DNA of 64,000 bases from Sinotaia quadrata (taxonomy: Eukaryota > Mollusca > Gastropoda > Architaenioglossa > Viviparidae). The position numbers and the translations under genes were made by a program. The notes under the pieces are model-generated. The model searched no databases. It was not told the origin of the DNA and was given only the letters and a program-made list of their open reading frames with translations. Every line of letters starts with the position of its first letter. The first letter of the stretch is position 1. Shown here one piece after another: positions 23,420-36,332 of this stretch. The DNA lies in assembly GCA_028829895.1 (NCBI GenBank), contig CM054182.1, forward strand, positions 88,351,546 through 88,415,545, given 5' to 3'.

Positions 23420-24055
23420 CATACTGTGCATACAAAACGGTTAATTACTGATTTTGTGCATGCATACCCATTTTGTGTCAAACTCGCCATGACAGTGCTT
23501 TCCCTTCTTACATTTTTACTTTTTAAAAATTCTAATTAAGCCTTTCCCTTGCATCCAATTATTGCGCATGGTAGAAGACGATAAACAGGGTTAGGAGGGG
23601 GGAAGGGGAGGGAATATTACAATTTATCAGGGAAAAACAGTTTTCGACGAGAGATCCTCAAAAAGACTTTATAGCATGATTGACAGGCTAAGTGTATGAG
23701 TGATTTAAAATCTAGTAACGCGAAATTTACTACTGATGCTGCAGCAAGTGTGACAGTGTTAACATGTCACGGTCACAAGACAAGTGCACAAATGAAGATT
23801 TCGAATCCACTATCTTTGGAGCAGAAATGCGCACAGGTTTTTTGCATAATAAACAAACTGGACTCTGGTCACAAATGAAGTGAACAATCTGGTGGCTTGT
23901 GGGCAGTGACAGAAGGAATTCTGTCTCTTGTTTGCTCAAGATTCGCTCTCCTGCATAAAATATTGTAATGTATTCAATTAATATCTAAATTATGAATTAT
24001 TATATCACTTAAAATTAAAAGGACTGATTATTATGTCACTGATGTGTGTACATTA
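23420..24055. other. unique spacer
   Basis: A 69-codon reverse frame and a 60-codon forward frame overlap at 23696-23939. Neither is recognised. Confidence 0.4.
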
Positions 24056-24059
24056 AATA

Positions 24060-24256
24060 GGGCAAACATATTGTAGAGATACATTAAGACAGTTTGAATG
24101 GGACAAACGTAGACAGTGTGAAGATACACTAAGTTTGAATGGGACAAACTTTGACAGCGTGATGATACAGTGAGACAATTGAAGGGGGCAAATTTAGATA
24201 GTGTGAAGATACATCAAGACAGATGGAATGGGTCAAACTTAGACAGTATGAAGATA
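24060..24256. repeat. degenerate minisatellite, unit about 48 bp, 4 copies
   Basis: GTGTGAAGATACACTAAGAC and GAATGGGACAAACTTAGACA words alternate with modest divergence. Confidence 0.88.
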
Positions 24257-24259
24257 CAC

Positions 24260-25165
24260 ATCATTTCTCTGAAAATGTGAACGTTATAGATAATTTTTAA
24301 AATATTGCTGTAGCAAAAAGCAAATTGAGATTTTGAAAAAATAATATTACAAATTATTTATTCAATTTATTTGATTTACGGTTTAAAGTATTTTTAGAAA
24401 TACTTAAAAAATGATTAGAAATTTAAATGTGTTTTGCCTCCCTATGTTTGTTTCATACTGGTCTAAACATGACTGGCAAGTAATTAAAGATTATCGTCAA
24501 ACAATGACGATACACTACACAGGAGAAATTTTAATTCAGTTACACTTTTGCAGAAATTCTTAAAGATCTGCGATTTCATTCCTAGGTGAAAACAACTTGT
24601 TAAAGTGGTAAAGGAAGAAGCATGAGAAGCATTGGCAGAAGGGTTTGTGCGACGTTAATTATGCAAACATTGAGTGAAGAACTTTCCATGCAATAATTTA
24701 AAATAAAATCACCTCGCCAATGTTGACATTTCTTTTTCCCCAGTCTCATTTAAATGCAAACAATGTTATCCATTGTATTTGATATGTTTATACAGGACTT
24801 TAAAAAAATCATTTTACTTGTTCATATCTACATGGTTGTCATGGCCATCTGACGTCATCAACTCACTGCATCTTTTCTTAGGATTGAGTAAATATTTATA
24901 TTGAGTAAAATTTCAAATCATTTGCTGCCCATTTCTCCAATGTACATACTGGACAAAATATTTCTAGCTCCATTCACAAATTATTTCACATTCTATCATA
25001 TTCTTTAGCCATCCTCTCCACTGAAACCCATTACTGCGTTTGTTTCTTACGGAAGTATTTCCTCCATATATCTCTTCCTTTAGCTTGTGTATCCCTGACG
25101 GGTGGTCTCGATGCTAAAGGCATATATCAGCCTGTTATTTGCGCGCGCTGCATGCCAAGTGTTTT
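24260..25165. other. unique AT-rich spacer
   Basis: No supported feature. Confidence 0.45.
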
Positions 25166-25170
25166 CAGAA

Positions 25171-25222
25171 CCATGCCCCGATGACTTACTGGGAAACCAA
25201 TGCCCCGATGACTTACTGGGAA
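25171..25222. repeat. 27-bp tandem duplication
   Basis: ATGCCCCGATGACTTACTGG begins at 25173 and 25200; a perfect recent duplication. Confidence 0.92.
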
Positions 25223-25229
25223 GCGACTC

Positions 25230-25714
25230 CCGGATGATATAATGGAAAAACTGATGTTTGCATAATGGTTTCAATCAATGGCGAAAATCTCACACGTTAG
25301 AATTCGAGAACATTTAGCAATACAACTTCCAAGAAGTGGCAACCTTTCTCTTCGTCCCTAGTATGTCCCTTGACGTGTCGTAAAAAGGGATTGGATAAAT
25401 GTCATTGACCTGAGATACGATCATGCGTTCCTCCCTCCCCCCTCAACATCTTTCGCACTTTGTAAGAAAATGTCTATTTGATAAAACAGTTGTGACGGCA
25501 ATGATACAAAGTTGGACATGAGTCTAGTTGCAAAGTGCAAGGAGGCTGTTCTTGAACGGGTATCCACTCTGCAGACGTATGACATCAGAGGACCCTGTTG
25601 CATTGCGTACAAGAGGTCTTGCCAATGTTTTAGCTGTAAGTAGTCCCAAACGGTAAAATTAATTGCTTTTCAAATACTGGCAGAAGTACCCATCGTTATT
25701 TCACACGCATTTTT
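25230..25714. other. unique spacer
   Basis: No supported feature. Confidence 0.4.
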
Positions 25715-25925
25715 CAGTACCTTTTCACGTATTTGTCTGTTCTTTCAATGTATTTGTCTGTACCTTCACATGTATTTGTCTGTCACTTCACATATATTTG
25801 TCTGTCACTTTACATGTATTTGTCTGTCACTTCACATATATTTGTCTGTCACTTTACATGTATTTGTCTGTCCCTTCACACGTACTTGTCTGTCCCTTCA
25901 CATGTATTTGTCTGTCTCTTTCTGT
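25715..25925. repeat. 24-bp minisatellite, about 9 copies
   Basis: TTTGTCTGTCACTTCACATG plus four bases repeats. Because 24 is a multiple of three, two frames stay open as octapeptide repeats (words CLSLHTYL, FVCHFTCI). This is explained by the array. Confidence 0.93.
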
Positions 25926-25929
25926 TGTA

Positions 25930-27565
25930 TGTCTAAAAATTAAGCTGTGCTGGAAATTATCAAAGTAAAGATATCACTCTCGTATCCTACACACATCGCA
26001 CTAATATAACACATTGATGACAACAGATCATCACTGTAGTGAAATCCTCAGTGTAGTACTAAATCGATGTCAAATGCAATTAATATACTGAATAGAATCA
26101 TGTGAAAAATAAATAATTTTATTTAAATGTTAGTCCTATTTTGTACGTATGCCCCAAATTACTCACACTTGATCAAGTTTAAAACCAATATATATATATA
26201 CAATCAATATTAAACACAATGGACGTCACACGAGAAGCATTATTACAAATGATCAGTACGACCGATCATAACCTATGCATGCTAATTTAATCGATAGAGA
26301 TTTCTCTCTGTATTCAATCAGGTGTGAAAATGTACACATACCTGTCTCACGTCACCACTAAACTGTCACAATACAGGATGTAATTCACCCTCTAGCACAA
26401 TCACTCTTTTCAATCACGTGCAGGGAGGACAAACGTACTGAAGAATCACTACCAACAAACTCACCTCACATTAAATACCTTTATCAGTTCAGTTACCTGC
26501 GGAGGGGGCGGGGGTGGGGTGTGTGACAAATGTGCTAGCGGAATATCAGGCTTTGGTTAGAGTGTACAAACGACCAAGTGATATCGCCTCTGTAATAATT
26601 TAAGAGTGAGACCTTTAAACATCTAGTGTATCTTAAAATAGTACAAATCTCATGTATTTCAACAACTACTGTTACTGCTGTCGTCGTCATCAACATCGAA
26701 ATGATATTCAACTTTGGACGAATGTATGAGTGACGTGCTTTTGAAAATAATAAGTCTAAAATAATTTCGAGTCTGTTCACTACAGTACAAAAAAAGACAC
26801 AAAATACAATTTAATCCCAGGCACAGTCAAGAAAGATAAATATCCGTGTTAGAATAATTACTGGATATATTATTTTATTTCTTTCTGTTTTAATTTCAAG
26901 GACCTCTGTCTTCAGTGAGATACCTTGATGCGATTGATGGACACATTTCTTAACTACTGACATACATTGAAAGAAACGTCTGTAGACAGAAGTATTTCCA
27001 AGTTAATTTGCATTTAAGGTCAAAGGTCGACAACGAAGCACTTTTATAAAAAGGAGGAAGAAACGTACACGATGATTTGAGGTGAAGATATTTACAAGAA
27101 CGTTTATTATAAGTTTCTCGTTAATTTCATCATTAAGCAACAAGTCTGACAATCAACCATGAGGACCACTACACACATTAAAAATTACATTCAGTCACAC
27201 ATTTGCAGAAACACTAAAAGAATTGTGAAACCAATTCCCTACTAGGGTGCCCTGGACGACCAGAGTGTTCCTTCGCAGAAGAACCAAGCACGTCTTTCCT
27301 CCAGCTATTCTGTAAGGAGTCATAAGTTGTCTGGAACTGTGAATTGCGTTAGATTACCATTATCACAGAATAGCCTTATGATAACTCTATGTTGTTGTTG
27401 GAAAACGAAGAGTTCTTAAATCTGCATTTACTAAAAGTAAAATTCCATATTTGAAAATTTGATTGACTATTGAAATCTCGACTAGAATATATCGATAAGG
27501 TAAAACCAAGACTAACGAATTCACATATAAAAATGTAAACATAGATGTATATACAACTGGAAATC
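25930..27565. other. unique spacer
   Basis: AT-rich with no repeat of note. Short frames are unrecognised. Confidence 0.45.
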
Positions 27566-27971
27566 TTGACATGAACACAAGTACATACTTTGGTAATAGG
27601 TAATCATTTCTCTCGATGAGACGTGACATGAACACAAGTACATACTTTGGTAATAGGTAATCATTTCTCTTGATGAGACGTGACATGAACACAAGTACAT
27701 ACTTTGGTAATAGGTAATCATTTGTCTTGATGAGACGTGACATGAACACAAGTACATACTTTGGTAATAGGTAATCATTTCTCTTGATGAGACGTGACAT
27801 GAACACAAGTACATACTTTGGTAATAGGTAATCATTTCTCTTGATGAGACGTGACATGAACACAAGTACATACTTTGGTAATAGGTAATCATTTCTCTTG
27901 ATGAGACGTGACATGAACACAAGTACATACTTTGGTAATAGGTAATCAGTTCTCTTGATGAGACGTGACAT
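27387..27971 (-). other. 194-codon open frame over the 57-bp array; coding unproven
   Basis: The reverse-strand frame reads seven copies of a 19-residue repeat with the words YLLPKYVLVFMSRL and IKRND, then about 60 non-repetitive residues. The repeat alternates a hydrophobic stretch with basic residues. A second frame also stays open through the same copies, which is expected whenever the unit length is divisible by three. The start lies in the repeat. I do not recognise a family, and translation is doubtful. Confidence 0.15.
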
Positions 27972-27972
27972 G
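27567..27972. repeat. 57-bp minisatellite, 7 copies
   Basis: Copies start at 27567 and every 57 bp to 27909, each with TGACATGAACACAAGTACAT and differing at only one or two bases. It is one of the youngest arrays in the window. Confidence 0.97.
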
Positions 27973-27979
27973 TTCAGGC

Positions 27980-28600
27980 AACTAGATATCTTATAACTGT
28001 TGATAGGACTTGAGAATGGTGTTTTTATTAGAACTTTATTGTACTAATATCCGTAAAAATCTGGGGGTGGGGGTGGGGTGGAAGATGAAACAAGCCTCAA
28101 CAAAGATATAATCAATTGATGTTTTACGTGAACATTTTCTCTTCTCCCCTCTCTTCTGCACATACAGTGATTTATATTTTCTCGTTTGGCCTGTTGACAT
28201 AGCCTTTTCCTGCTATATACATTTTAAATTCTGCTTAATTTTCTATTACAAGCACACACACACACACGCATACACACGATTGCACGCATGCACGAAACCA
28301 GTCTTTCTTTTACTGACATTTTGATTCTACCGGTCTGATTTTAGAGCCATTCTTAGTGTCAACATCTGATTTTGGCGCGAGTCTTTGGTATCTTAGCAAT
28401 TATTTCGCTTGTTTGCCTAAACTCTGTTCACGCATCCTTTTCTCCTCGGACTCCGTTCTACGTATTGTATTGAGCGTGACGTCTCTAATCCTGTCAACAA
28501 TGCGTACGCTACGGCCAATTTATTCCTTTAGAATTACCTTCCCTTTCCTTCAGATTTTGCTGGAAAGAAAAGCGAAACGCAAGTACATGCGCGCATGCAC
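27980..28600. other. spacer
   Basis: Contains a GGGGGTGGGGGTGGGG word near 28062 and a short CA tract near 28255. A forward frame (28356-28709) runs into the next CA repeat and is not recognised. Confidence 0.4.

Positions 28601-28606
<6 letters not shown>

Positions 28607-28646
<40 letters not shown>
28607..28646. repeat. (CA)n microsatellite
   Basis: About 20 CA units, uninterrupted. Confidence 0.95.
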
Positions 28647-28648
<2 letters not shown>

Positions 28649-28649
28649 G

Positions 28650-29520
28650 TATAGATATTGTAATAGCTTTGAAATTGCTGTTGAGGATTTCTATCAGTCT
28701 GATCAATAACACCTGATATCGATTATCTTCTAAACGTGACGCCTTCTTAATTTCGAAAGATTCATTCGTGCAGTCGTCACGAAAATGGCTTCCTTTGTGC
28801 AGACGACAGAAAAATAATCAATCGCAGGAGCGTGGTCTTGGCGAGAGTTGCTGGCGCGCGCCCACCCCTTCTGACTGCTGGACAAACAATGGAATTCAAA
28901 AATAAGCACGGCAAAGTATGTTTTCTTATTTCCTTTTACGAGGCTTAAAACGTCCCACGAATAATGAAGAAAGTCCTGGAATATTCAAATACGTCACGTA
29001 TCATCTCAATTCCCGAACATTTTAATTTTAAAGATTTAGTTCCCTTGAACATTTTTTCCCCTTTTTTAACCACAACTGTTGAGGTAGGCTAGACTAACGA
29101 GAAGATAAACACGAAAACTTAATTGTAAAGTAATTTGCCAATAAAACGGGGGATATGACGCAATCCAGACAAAGGGGTCTTTAACAACATCACACAATAG
29201 TTTCAGGGGCCAGTGTCTGCTCCTTCTGAGTAGGTTTCTTGTAAGCGATATATATAATGTTGTTTATTTTTTTAAACTGACCTTAAGACCTCCCTTGGAA
29301 CTTAGCTCATTTTAAGATGGCGATGTATTTGAAAGAGTCATGCAGCAGTTCATTCAGATAAAGCAATTTTAAATCAAAACTTCAAGCGTGCCAGTTCTTT
29401 GAGGCATTAAGTGTCGATATCTGAAAGTTTTATTTTAAAAAATCTAGAAAAAGCAAAATAAAGTTTCTTGCAAACTCACTCGTGTGTATGTTCATTCTGT
29501 ATAAATATATCACTTGTATT
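28650..29520. other. unique spacer
   Basis: No supported feature. Confidence 0.45.
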
Positions 29521-29525
29521 CATTA

Positions 29526-29597
29526 GGTCAAAGTTGACATGTTTGCAATGTCAAAGTTGACATGTTTACAATGTCAAAGTTGACATGTTTACAATGC
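29526..29597. repeat. 23-bp tandem repeat, 3 copies
   Basis: TCAAAGTTGACATGTTTACA begins at 29528, 29551 and 29574. Confidence 0.93.
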
Positions 29598-29599
29598 GT

Positions 29600-29960
29600 C
29601 AGTTTGTGGAACCGGATATACGTGGCGGATTACGTTACTTGAGGTAAACTCACATCTGTCCTCGATTATCAAATGGTGAAAAAGAGCCTGATATACATGG
29701 TTATTGCTTCTTGGGTAACCTCGTATCTGTCCATGATTATCAGAGTAAAATGAACCAGATATATGTGGTCGCAATAATAATTTTATTTAAACCAAAGTTT
29801 ATGATTGTCCCAATCATGATAAGTAAACCGATGTGAGTGATTATCACGGCCATAATATATAAACCGATGTGTATTTTATGATCCCAGCCTTGATACATAC
29901 ACGGATATATATGATTATCACAGCCATGTTGAATACACGGATTGGTATTGCTGAATATAT
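29600..29960. repeat. two diverged arrays
   Basis: About 29600-29770 holds two related blocks sharing CTCATATCTGTCCTCGATTATCA-like words. About 29800-29950 holds four copies of a unit near 40 bp with GATTATCACRGCCAT and AACCGATGTG. Confidence 0.65.
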
Positions 29961-30009
29961 AACAAGTACTTTGACACTCACTGTTTTTCTATAATTAGCA
30001 AAATGTATT

Positions 30010-30196
30010 TAAAATCATACACACATATACACACAGCCAATAGACACATATACACACAACGAATACACACATATACACACAGCCAATACCCACATATACA
30101 CACAGCCAATACACACATATACACACAGCCAATACCCACATATACACACAGCCAATACACACATATACACACAGCCAATATGCACATATACACACT
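30010..30196. repeat. 23-bp minisatellite, about 8 copies
   Basis: A unit built of ACATATACACACAGCCAATA plus three bases. Cys/Val/Tyr-rich reverse frames across it are by-products. Confidence 0.93.
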
Positions 30197-30199
30197 CGG

Positions 30200-31255
30200 T
30201 ATCTTTCAGTGACACATGCGCTACATATATGCAAGCACAAACACATGTACATATACATGCGGTCACAAACAACACTACTTCATCGTCCTCTGCTATAATG
30301 TTGATTTCGTTTCGCCACTTTGTGATCTCTTAATGAAACTCTTTTGTATTTCTTATTTGCGCGAATCTTACAATTCAGAAAATCATTCCGCAAATGCGCA
30401 TAAAATCAATTTTTAATATAAATATCGAAACAAAGCGAACGAGGCAAGATATTGAAAATCCAGCAGTTCTCTAAGATATAATGAAAGAAAAGGTATCGAC
30501 CCAATTTTGTCGGGGGGGGGGGGGGGGAATGTATTACTGTGTTGTCGTCAGCCGCAGTCGTGGTTTTGATTAATTCATCTGTATAACTGAATATTTAAAG
30601 ATATCTACAAAAAAAAAGGAAACTAGAACACAACAGCACAAATAATGCAAGCACTTTACACAACGGTATGACAGCACCACATTTCTTATTTACATTCCAC
30701 TCGCAAAAATGTCGTCAGTCTCTTAATGGCTTTGTGTGAAAAGAGAGTATCACAGAATGGGACGCAAATGGTCAATCTAATATTTCATGTCGCTGGAATT
30801 GTCAGCGTTTCCGGAAGCGGTTGTATCTATTTCTCCTTCCACCATTACGACTATCCGGAATCCATTGAAATCGGTCGACTCTGGCACCGTTGTTATCTGG
30901 TGGTTTTCATTCTTAAAGACAGTTAAGCGTGCTTACATTGAAATGTGTGAGTGATGAGAGAGGGGGTGACAGAAAGGCAATTCGAGAAACAATGTCCATA
31001 GTGAGAAAGAATATGTCATAGAATATCAGAAAGAGACAGATAGATAGAAAGACTAGCAGACACAGATACATATCAAACAGAGAAACTGTACAAAAATAAG
31101 AAAAAAAATAATAAGGGAAAGAACACATACAATATATAGCGGACAAAGAGAGATAACTCGACTCGTGGACCCATTTCACTAAAGAATGAGGGGGTCCTAG
31201 AAATACAGACAAAAAATAAAATCTTATTCTGTCTACATATGTATATTTTGGCAGT
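30200..31255. other. unique spacer with a G homopolymer
   Basis: A run of 16 G lies at 30512-30527. A 66-codon forward frame (30726-30926) is not recognised. Confidence 0.45.
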
Positions 31256-31257
31256 GT

Positions 31258-31384
31258 TAACGTGACCTGATGAAGTATCTTTAACATGACCTGATGAAGT
31301 ACCTCTAACATGACCTGATGAAGTTCCTTTAACATGACCTGATGAAGTACCTTTAACATAACCTGATGAAGCACCTTTAACAAA
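31258..31384. repeat. 24-bp minisatellite, 5 copies
   Basis: TGACCTGATGAAGTACCTTT repeats every 24 bp with few changes. Reverse frames read octapeptide repeats (VMLKVLHQ; SSGHVKGT), expected from the unit length. Confidence 0.94.
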
Positions 31385-31389
31385 GCTCA

Positions 31390-31630
31390 GTAGGTGTTCA
31401 TGTGTTTGGATAGCTCGGAAAACACTACCGGAAGTCCCTACAACAGCTTGCAACATACAGAGAGCAGAAAACATTTTACAACTCACTATCAAGCACACAA
31501 TTGTCGAGCATTAGAAAACGTACAGCACATTGACCATGTTAACCCCTTTCCATTTAGGATATTTCCGCATGACCTACCACTATAGTACACAGTAAATTTA
31601 CTGCATGGACTACAGGAATTGTAAATCACA
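31390..31630. other. short spacer
   Basis: No supported feature. Confidence 0.35.
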
Positions 31631-31634
31631 ACAC

Positions 31635-32190
31635 ATTCAAAAGTAGTCACCCGAGATGGCAATGCATTCGCATAATGGTTATTATGAGTCATGGAGGAAA
31701 CCACAGTACGTACTATCACTTATGTGTCATGAATGCAACCACTGCATGTACTACCACTCACGAGTCGTGGAGGCAACCACACTATAAACAATCACTCATG
31801 GAGACAACCACGATTTGTAAAATCACTCACGAGTCATGATGCAATCACCTTATGAGCAAGAACTCATGGGTCAGTGAAAGAGCCACACCTATCATGCAAA
31901 CATTTATATTTATACATCTAAATAACATCAAATCGTCGCATTTTATGTAATCAGTTAACGGTCAGTCTGACACACTGAGTCAGTGTGCTTTATGCAATCA
32001 GTTATAATTATGTCAGACACTGAGAGATAATCACACTTTATGCAATGGCAAAGTCATTCAGTTTGATTCACCAAGGGAATCTAGCTATATTCAAATAGTT
32101 AACGGTCAACTCTACACATGGACACAATCATACTGTTTGTAGTCATTTAACATTTCAATCTGACACACGCCAAGACAGTCAAACTTGTGT
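31635..32190. repeat. old diverged minisatellites
   Basis: CACTCAYGAGTCATGGAGGCAA-type words recur to about 31880; GTTAACGGTCAGTCTGACAC-type words recur to about 32190. An inverted repeat CACACTGA-G-TCAGTGTG lies at 31971-31987. Confidence 0.6.
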
Positions 32191-32194
32191 AGTC

Positions 32195-32800
32195 ATGCAA
32201 AATGGGCAAACTGAATCACTCGATCTGGTTTACCGAGTCAATCTTTGCGCTGTGTCTGGGTGCTGGCCAATCATAACATCTCCATTCCGGACATTTCTCC
32301 CAATCAGTCGGAAGCGAATGGTCAGAATCTTACCGACACTTCACTCTTGCCAGCCTGTCTCCCGCGACACTAATGGACATATCTGGACGCACCAGGCAAC
32401 AAAGGGAAACAACCTCTGAGGCCACTGACGGCGATGTAGATTTCTAAATGCACTCGTCTGAGTTCCCAGAGTTCCCTCAAGGCCGAGGGGCGAGAACAGA
32501 AGAGCGGGCACGTTTTGGTAAAATTCGTTCCGTTCTCAGAATCTGAGGTTGGAGTCTACGTTTTTCGTATCTTCTTTGCCAACAGAATTATGGGTAAAGT
32601 TATGAGCCTTTCACATTTCTTAACACTGCACTTTTGGCAAGGAGGTGCTTGCTTTCACCTAATCAACTTCTCATCTGTTAAATAACCGCGACGTCATACA
32701 CGAAGGTCGTGTTGTACTTCGGGTGAAACTGATTCAGAAATCGTACATCTCTATGTATGAGAATATATCTCTGAGTGCATGCGTCCGCCTAAGTGTAAGT
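32195..32800. other. unique spacer
   Basis: A 74-codon forward frame (32195-32419) is unrecognised. No other feature. Confidence 0.4.
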
Positions 32801-32805
32801 GTTTG

Positions 32806-32864
32806 TCTGTAGGTGTGTCTGTAGGTGTGTCTGTAGGTGTGTCTGTAGGTGTGTCTGTAGGTGT
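32806..32864. repeat. 12-bp tandem repeat, 5 copies
   Basis: GTGTCTGTAGGT repeated; a tetrapeptide-repeat frame is open on each strand as a consequence. Confidence 0.95.
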
Positions 32865-33003
32865 GCACTGTAATGCATGTATGAACATGCGTGCTTTAGC
32901 AAGTGAGTTAAGTCGTTGCAAAGTTGATAAGTTACTTAACTCTTTCAGGTTTCTACACTCTGTGCAGAGAGAAACTTTAGTCGAATGTGTTGTAATTATA
33001 CAT

Positions 33004-33045
33004 GCACACACACACACACAGACACAAACACACATACACACACAG
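33004..33045. repeat. imperfect (CA)n
   Basis: CA tract interrupted by GA, AA and TA. Confidence 0.9.
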
Positions 33046-33239
33046 AACGCTTCTTTCTAACTAATTAGGTCATTAAATACACAGAACTATTTCCTTATTA
33101 GTAGTAGTAGTATTTCAGACGGATATCAAGAAACAAGAGCCTCTGTAAACTAGATTATTTGCTCATTCTTAAGTAGACGTTTAAGTGTAACTACTAGTGC
33201 AAAAAGATCGAAATCCGTTGAGCTCAAATTTCCAGATTT

Positions 33240-33345
33240 GAAATACAAATGACAGCAAAGATGTACGACCTAATGTTGGTTATACAATCACAGCAAAGAT
33301 GTTCGACCCAATGATTTTTTATACAATCACAGCAAACTTGATTTT
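33240..33345. repeat. tandem duplication, unit about 50 bp
   Basis: ACAGCAAAGATGTWCGACC followed by TATACAATCACAGCAAA occurs twice. Confidence 0.85.
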
Positions 33346-33477
33346 GTGGAAGTTACATATGAAGACGAAATCAATTGTACATTTTCCAAGTATGAAGACA
33401 ATAGTAAAGTAAGTGATTTTAACTCTTCAGTACATTCAAAGACCTCAGGAGCAGTTTGAAAAGATATATTTCAACAA

Positions 33478-33755
33478 ATCACCATCAATGCGTCTGTTAT
33501 TGCCTTAAATGGGAATCCTTTTACTTGCACTAGAGGTAACAAACAGTTTATCATCATTACGTCTGTTATTGCATTACTTGGGAATCCCTTTCTTTGCCAA
33601 CTAGAGGTAACAAACAGTTTATCATCATTACGTCTGTTATTGCATTACTTGGGAATCCCTTCCTTTGCCAACTAGAGGTAACAAACAGTTTATCATCATT
33701 ACGTCTGTTATTGCATTACTTGGGAATCCCTTTCCTTGCCAACTAGAGGTAAGAA
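33478..33755. repeat. 71-bp minisatellite, about 4 copies
   Basis: CTAGAGGTAACAAACAGTTT begins at 33530 (one base short), 33601 and 33672. The first unit is diverged, the others nearly identical. Confidence 0.93.
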
Positions 33756-33759
33756 AAAT

Positions 33760-35430
33760 GGCTTCATCGACTGCAAATCTCGTTCAAGTAAGAAGTGGAA
33801 CTTGAGATTTTGGACCTTCAAAATAATACCGTTTACAAATCGATCGCAACAGATGATACTTTTTGGAATCCTAGCGTACACAATAACATCTTAATTTGAT
33901 TCCATTTACGTATGTCAAGTGCTTTTAACGATGAATATAATAAAGTCAATACTAGACTTACAGATGTGCATGTTGATGATTGCTTACAAATGGGAATATC
34001 ATTTTCAACTCCCAACTGCTAATAACTGGCTAATAAATGCAGTGCCAAAAAATCATACTGATTTATTATTATAATAAAAGCTAGTGAATTAATAATACCT
34101 TTTCACTATTCATTTCTGGTGAGTGCTTATGAATATTATTATATTTGTATGTTTATACGATACACCTAACAATAAAAGCTGCTTAACGTTTTCATCTTTG
34201 TAGATTTACGGGTGTTGCAACACGGACATATGTAAAACTAGAAAGAATACTTTTAATAACCATAACTGATTTGTATGTTAAAATGAAAATAATAAATATA
34301 TTTCGGCCACTAGTTCAACAACATTGTACTTTTAAAGATATGTAATTTGAATATGCCTGCTTATGATATATCAATTTTGTAAACACTACATGATACATCT
34401 TCCAGATAGATTCAAATAAAGCAAATTCACATTGTAATATTTAAAGAGAACCCCGATTGAATGGTATAGTTATATAATACGAATGACTAAATATGATGAT
34501 TTGTGTATTTTTTAAATGTCCATTCAAAAGTAAAGTTTCGTAAGATGATGGGTCCGCCAAACTCTTCTAAAAATGTGAATGTGCTCTTGGCGACAAAAAG
34601 TTTGCGGAACCACTGGACTGGACTGGACCGTCTGTTTCAAGTAGACTGAATTTTAAATATATAAAATTACATTTAAATAATATAAATAAATCTGCAGCAG
34701 AGAAACTTAAACAGCACGAAAATATGCAATTAGTTGTGAATATTGTCATAAGCATAATTTCAATTTTAACACGCATAGCCACCAAAAACTAATTCAACAC
34801 AAATACTCAACGGAACAAACAACCAACCAAAAACAGAACACGAAAACCTCTAAACATTCTTGCTCTTTGTTGCTTTTATTTACATCCGTTCAAAGTGCAA
34901 AGTTCGAAGGACAAGGAAATATAAAATCGGAAAATGCTTTTGTTATCCATTGCTACTTTTATCTGCATCGGTTGAGCTATAGAGGGTACTTTTTTTTTCT
35001 TGTCACCAAAACTACTTTGAAAAAGAAAATAATATTTACTTCTGCCAATGTTCACGGGAAATGAATCAAGCAATGACGTAGAAGACGCGCAATCAATTTG
35101 TCTGGAATTTTTTCTGGAAGGGAGAGGGACGGAAGTGCTAAGAGCTTTACACTGATACAGATTCTTGTACAGTTTAGAACTTGTGGAAACACGTTGCTAT
35201 CGGAAGCAGAAATAAGTCGACTGAATGTGCGTTAAGGAAACTGAATATTTAAATATTGCATTCCACCTATCAAAATAGTAGAGATGTGTTGCAAAGTATC
35301 ACTTTTGAGATATTTCTGAGGAAAGTGAGTACGATAGAGTATGTTAGAATATGTTAAGTCGTAAAATTAAGTATACGCATAAATACACGCAATCATTTGC
35401 GAGCACGCATGCATACACCATGAACACAAA
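33760..35430. other. unique AT-rich spacer
   Basis: No supported feature. Short frames near 34567-35073 overlap on both strands and are unrecognised. Confidence 0.45.
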
Positions 35431-35437
35431 CATAAAA

Positions 35438-35579
35438 TCTCTCTCTCTATCTCTCTCTCTCTATCTATCTATCTATCTGTCCATCCATCCATCCATCCTT
35501 CCATCTATCTATCTGTCTATCTATCTATTTATCTATCTATTTATCTATCTATCCATCCAGCCATCCATCCATCTATCTG

Positions 35580-35671
<92 letters not shown>
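35438..35671. repeat. (CTCT)/(CCAT)/(CTAT)n compound microsatellite
   Basis: CT repeats change to CTAT with CCAT interruptions, then a pure CTAT run of about 22 units. Confidence 0.97.
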
Positions 35672-35672
<1 letters not shown>

Positions 35673-35872
35673 TAAAATGCCAAAGTGCGCTTCATAATTA
35701 TCTGTTCTTTTTACCCGCTCTCTTACTATCATATCCTTCATACAATCAGTAGATATGTGTGCGTTCGTGTACTCGTTTGTGTTCACTTTAACTTTGCGCA
35801 TGTATAAGAATACAACAGATTCGAAATAGACCGTCAAGGAAATTTCGGACAGACATATGATCCTGACATCTC

Positions 35873-35898
35873 CATCACCACCACCACCACCACCACCA
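35873..35898. repeat. (CAC)n trinucleotide
   Basis: About eight CAC units. Confidence 0.92.
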
Positions 35899-36176
35899 AT
35901 CTCCCTCCACCACTTGACGTGTTTATTTAGAATGTCGAGGTCAGCTATGATCACACGTATTTTTTTCTTTTTATAATGTAATTTTATTTTTAACGGCGAA
36001 AAACCGCGATTGTTATGATGATCATGTTTCGAGAGGAAGTCCAACACCGTAAAGACACCGACGAACTGCCGACTACGACATGATGCATGGGACGTGTCGC
36101 CGGGATAGCTTTCTGTAGCGAAGATTGCATATTAAGCAAACAAACACTGACATCTGCCTCCCTGTTGGATCTGTAA

Positions 36177-36332
<156 letters not shown>

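Noticed and set aside
31258..31384. Hammerhead ribozyme array, because CTGATGA recurs every 24 bp
   Set aside because: No copy has the matching GAAA core and stems at a workable distance.
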